Positions 63,333 to 64,000 of a stretch of 64,000 nt of DNA are shown here, one piece after another (the first letter of the stretch is position 1; each line of letters starts with the position of its first letter). Made by a program: the position numbers and the translations under genes. The DNA lies in the IMG/VR virus record IMGVR_UViG_3300044691_000429, positions 1 to 64,000 of that record, one strand, 5' to 3'. Origin of the DNA: a virus. A model generated the notes under the pieces. It did no database searches. It worked only from the letters and a program-made list of their open reading frames with translations, and had not been told where the DNA came from.

Positions 63333-63659
63333 ATGACAAACCAGGAGGAAGCGACCGACAAGCCCGCGCTGCCGAGCCGCATGTTCGACCCGTTCCCGCG
63401 CATCGCCGTCGACACCGGCGACGGCAGCCCGTTCCGTCATCTCCTCGGGCTGGCCATCAGTGCCGCTCACGGCTGGACGTTCGGCCCCGACGGTCCGTAC
63501 AAGTCGCCGGGGCAGACCGGGGCGGAGGTCACCCGGATGGAGGTCTCCGAGGCGCTGCTGCACCTGCTGGAGCTGGGGTTCATCGACATCGACACGGAGC
63601 GGATGAAGTCTGCCCCCGGGTGGCCCATGAAGCGCGAGACCGGGGAGGAGGCATCATGA
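63333..63659 (+). CDS. Hypothetical protein coupled to the nucleotidyltransferase-like gene
   Basis: 108 residues, ATG. RMFDPFPRIAVDTGDGSPFR, FRHLLGLAISAAHGWTFG and MEVSEALLHLLELGFIDID. Its stop overlaps the next ATG (ATGA). No family recognised. Confidence 0.5.
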   Translation: MTNQEEATDKPALPSRMFDPFPRIAVDTGDGSPFRHLLGLAISAAHGWTFGPDGPYKSPGQTGAEVTRMEVSEALLHLLELGFIDIDTERMKSAPGWPMKRETGEEAS

Positions 63660-64000
63660 CCGCAAACCACACCACCGCCGGCGCGATCGGCGTCGGGATG
63701 CCCGGGATGCTGCACCTGGAAGCGTTCGGCCGGGAGATCCGCGATGCGTTCGGACACTTCCCGTATCTCGTGGGCAGCGCCGCCGTCAGCAAGGAGTGGC
63801 GGGACGTGGACGTGCGGCTGATGCTGCCCGACGACACCTTCGATGACATGTTCCCCAAACACCGCAAGCCGGACCGACAGGACGGCAAGTGGGGGCTGCT
63901 GTGCGCCGCCCTGTCCGAACTCGCCCGCGTCCGCACCGGGCTCCCGGTGGACTTCCAGATCCAGCGCACCAGCTGGGCGAACGATCGCTACGACGGGCCC
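63656..64000 (+). CDS. Nucleotidyltransferase-like protein (partial, runs off the window)
   Basis: The first 115 residues are visible. LHLEAFGREIRDAFGHFPYL, then LVGSAAVSKEWRDVDVRLML matches the GS...DxD pattern of the nucleotidyltransferase fold (MNT/KNT type), with the catalytic Asp pair in DVDVR; PVDFQIQRTSWA gives the third acidic strand. Such proteins include antitoxin-like and antibiotic-type transferases. Start chosen by overlap with the upstream stop. The 3' end lies outside. Confidence 0.6.
   Translation, partial: MTANHTTAGAIGVGMPGMLHLEAFGREIRDAFGHFPYLVGSAAVSKEWRDVDVRLMLPDDTFDDMFPKHRKPDRQDGKWGLLCAALSELARVRTGLPVDFQIQRTSWANDRYDGP

Noticed and set aside
1-64000. Insertion sequences and cas genes
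   Set aside because: No DDE/serine transposase, no IS-type terminal repeats and no cas gene recognised.

Overview
The window is very GC-rich, uses GTG starts freely, and is packed with overlapping ATGA/GTGA gene junctions, Streptomyces-type DUF6221/DUF6233 proteins and Streptomyces plasmid-transfer genes. It most likely comes from Streptomyces or a close relative. It is not ordinary chromosome. It carries a complete siphovirus-type structural and lysis module together with a Streptomyces-type FtsK/TraB conjugation module, a tyrosine recombinase and a replication-like block, so it reads as a temperate phage, phage-plasmid or phage/conjugative-element hybrid. All function calls come from reading the sequence; no database search was run.

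Layout. 0-6.5 kb: accessory and regulatory genes (XRE, GntR and DUF1870/Aca2-like HTH proteins, small Cys-rich proteins) plus a cas-less, type I-E-like mini CRISPR array at 3839-4039. 6.5-15.6 kb: early region bounded by two paralogous small HTH genes that share the same operator-promoter design; it holds many small genes, an RNA-repair pair (T4 Rnl1-like RNA ligase and a polynucleotide kinase-phosphatase), a tyrosine recombinase and a lipoprotein. 15.7-19.8 kb: small overlapping rightward genes starting with a T5orf172-type GIY-YIG protein. 19.8-47.2 kb: late module in canonical order: small terminase, large terminase (intein-interrupted), portal, ClpP-like protease, capsid, head-tail joining, tail tube, frameshifted tail chaperones, tape measure, minor tail proteins, papain-like peptidase, DUF1906 endolysin, holins, collagen-like protein and a beta-helix tailspike. 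47.2-50.1 kb: leftward small zinc-binding and DUF genes. 50.2-58.1 kb: leftward transfer operon (FtsK/TraB translocase, DUF2637-type membrane protein, spread-like proteins, a chain of micro-genes, an excisionase-like HTH). 58.3-59.8 kb: a HutC-type GntR repressor divergent from a GIY-YIG/Phd-like fusion, sharing a 12-bp operator. 60-62.8 kb: two winged-helix-like, replication-type proteins and a conserved hypothetical. 62.8-64 kb: small genes, ending in a nucleotidyltransferase-like gene cut by the window edge.

The most unusual object is in the large terminase gene. An intein interrupts the nuclease active-site motif, and its homing endonuclease is not fused in frame: a complete 223-codon HNH/zinc-finger gene with its own ATG sits in another reading frame exactly between the intein splicing blocks. 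The roughly 215-residue Ser/Thr/Pro/Ala-rich intein linker then looks like a passive translation of the nested gene. Other leads are the CRISPR array with two homologous spacers, the shared operator architecture of the two HTH loci, and the coexistence of phage and conjugation modules.
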